DNA of 5,492 bases from the NCBI GenBank assembly GCA_028700355.1, contig JAQVSX010000055.1, positions 1 to 5,492 on the forward strand. The letters run 5' to 3'. This document shows, piece by piece, positions 5,205 through 5,492 of this stretch; position 1 is the stretch's first letter, and the number at the start of each line of letters is the position of its first letter. The notes under the pieces are model-generated. The model was not told the DNA's origin, did no database searches, and saw only the letters and a list, made by a program, of their open reading frames with translations. Made by a program: the position numbers and the translations under genes. The stretch comes from Clostridia bacterium. GTDB taxonomy: Bacteria > Bacillota > Clostridia > Christensenellales > HGM11417.

Positions 5205-5492
5205 ATGAAAAAAACAACACTTATCAAAAAGACAGCGCTGCTGCTTATCGTATTTGCTTTGACGGCATTATTTTTTGGGTGCGAATTATTTAAACCAAAA
5301 GCCGAAGAAGGTAAAAAAACTATTACCGTAATAATAGACCTTAGCGCTTATGACGGAGAAATTACCGTAGATGAGGGTATGCAGGAATATGAGGACAAAA
5401 AAAAGTCCATAGAAATAACAACCCAAGCTTTAAGAATGGAACGGGTAATGGCAGAGCTTGAAGAAAGCGGTTTTTTTACTTATTCGGCAAAT
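5205..5492 (+). CDS. Predicted B12-regulated lipoprotein, DUF4430/transcobalamin-like (3' truncated by window edge)
   Basis: Ninety-six codons are visible and the frame is still open at the window end. The N-terminus is a lipoprotein-type signal peptide: Lys2, 3, 8 and 9, then a hydrophobic stretch (about 11-24), then FFGC with Cys26 as the probable lipidated residue. Phe at -3 is atypical for a lipobox, where Leu is usual. The mature part starts with a charged linker (KPKAEEGKK), a beta-type segment KTITVIIDLSAYDG (38-51), a charged stretch, and IEITTQALRMERVMAELEESG (about 72-92). A strand of TVxV type followed by a helix ending in a leucine-rich xLEESG segment resembles the start of DUF4430 domains, related to the C-terminal domain of transcobalamin. 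The upstream cobalamin riboswitch supports a role in capturing or handing over corrinoids at the cell surface, perhaps to an ECF or ABC transporter encoded further on. The gene and riboswitch control are firm; the domain call is moderate and the transport role is inference. Confidence 0.72.
   Translation, partial: MKKTTLIKKTALLLIVFALTALFFGCELFKPKAEEGKKTITVIIDLSAYDGEITVDEGMQEYEDKKKSIEITTQALRMERVMAELEESGFFTYSAN

Overview
The window is one strand of a bacterial chromosome in which every gene I can support reads left to right. The DNA is AT-rich. The secA-prfB order, the SecA type, a BofA-like membrane protein and a cysteine-poor uracil-DNA glycosylase all point to an anaerobic Bacillota (Clostridia-type) organism. 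This is an inference from gene families; no rRNA or other taxonomic marker is present.

Positions 1-4883 hold a tightly packed set of five genes with gaps of about 20-40 bases. First is the C-terminal two-thirds of SecA, the preprotein translocase motor, whose start lies outside the window. Next is prfB (release factor 2), which begins at TTG 1892 and contains the classic in-frame UGA with +1 programmed frameshift at 1964-1970; the rejoined protein is 365 residues. Then come tsaD (tRNA t6A37 synthesis), an 82-residue integral membrane protein resembling the pro-sigma-K processing inhibitor BofA, and a 182-residue uracil-DNA glycosylase of the family 4/5 fold that lacks all four iron-sulfur cysteines. 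Secretion, translation termination and tRNA modification are housekeeping functions, and the last two genes may be in the same transcript. No intrinsic terminator is visible after the glycosylase.

Positions 4884-5204 (321 bases) form a dense regulatory region. It holds a near-consensus sigma-70-type promoter (TTGATA, 17 bases, TATAAT) over a perfect 7-2-7 inverted repeat. This is followed by a complete cobalamin (adenosylcobalamin-type) riboswitch with an 8-bp P1 stem, a short hairpin bracketed by A and T tracts, and a strong intrinsic terminator. A good Shine-Dalgarno follows 15 bases after the terminator's T-run.

From 5205 to the window end runs the 5' part of a predicted lipoprotein whose mature region resembles the start of a DUF4430 (transcobalamin-like) domain. 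The layout suggests that this gene, and whatever follows it outside the window, belongs to a vitamin B12-repressed uptake or salvage operon. I found no transposons, CRISPR arrays, tRNAs or rRNAs. The least expected items are the glycosylase without Fe-S ligands, the BofA-like gene with a TATAAT placed for a leaderless transcript, and the B12-controlled lipoprotein.
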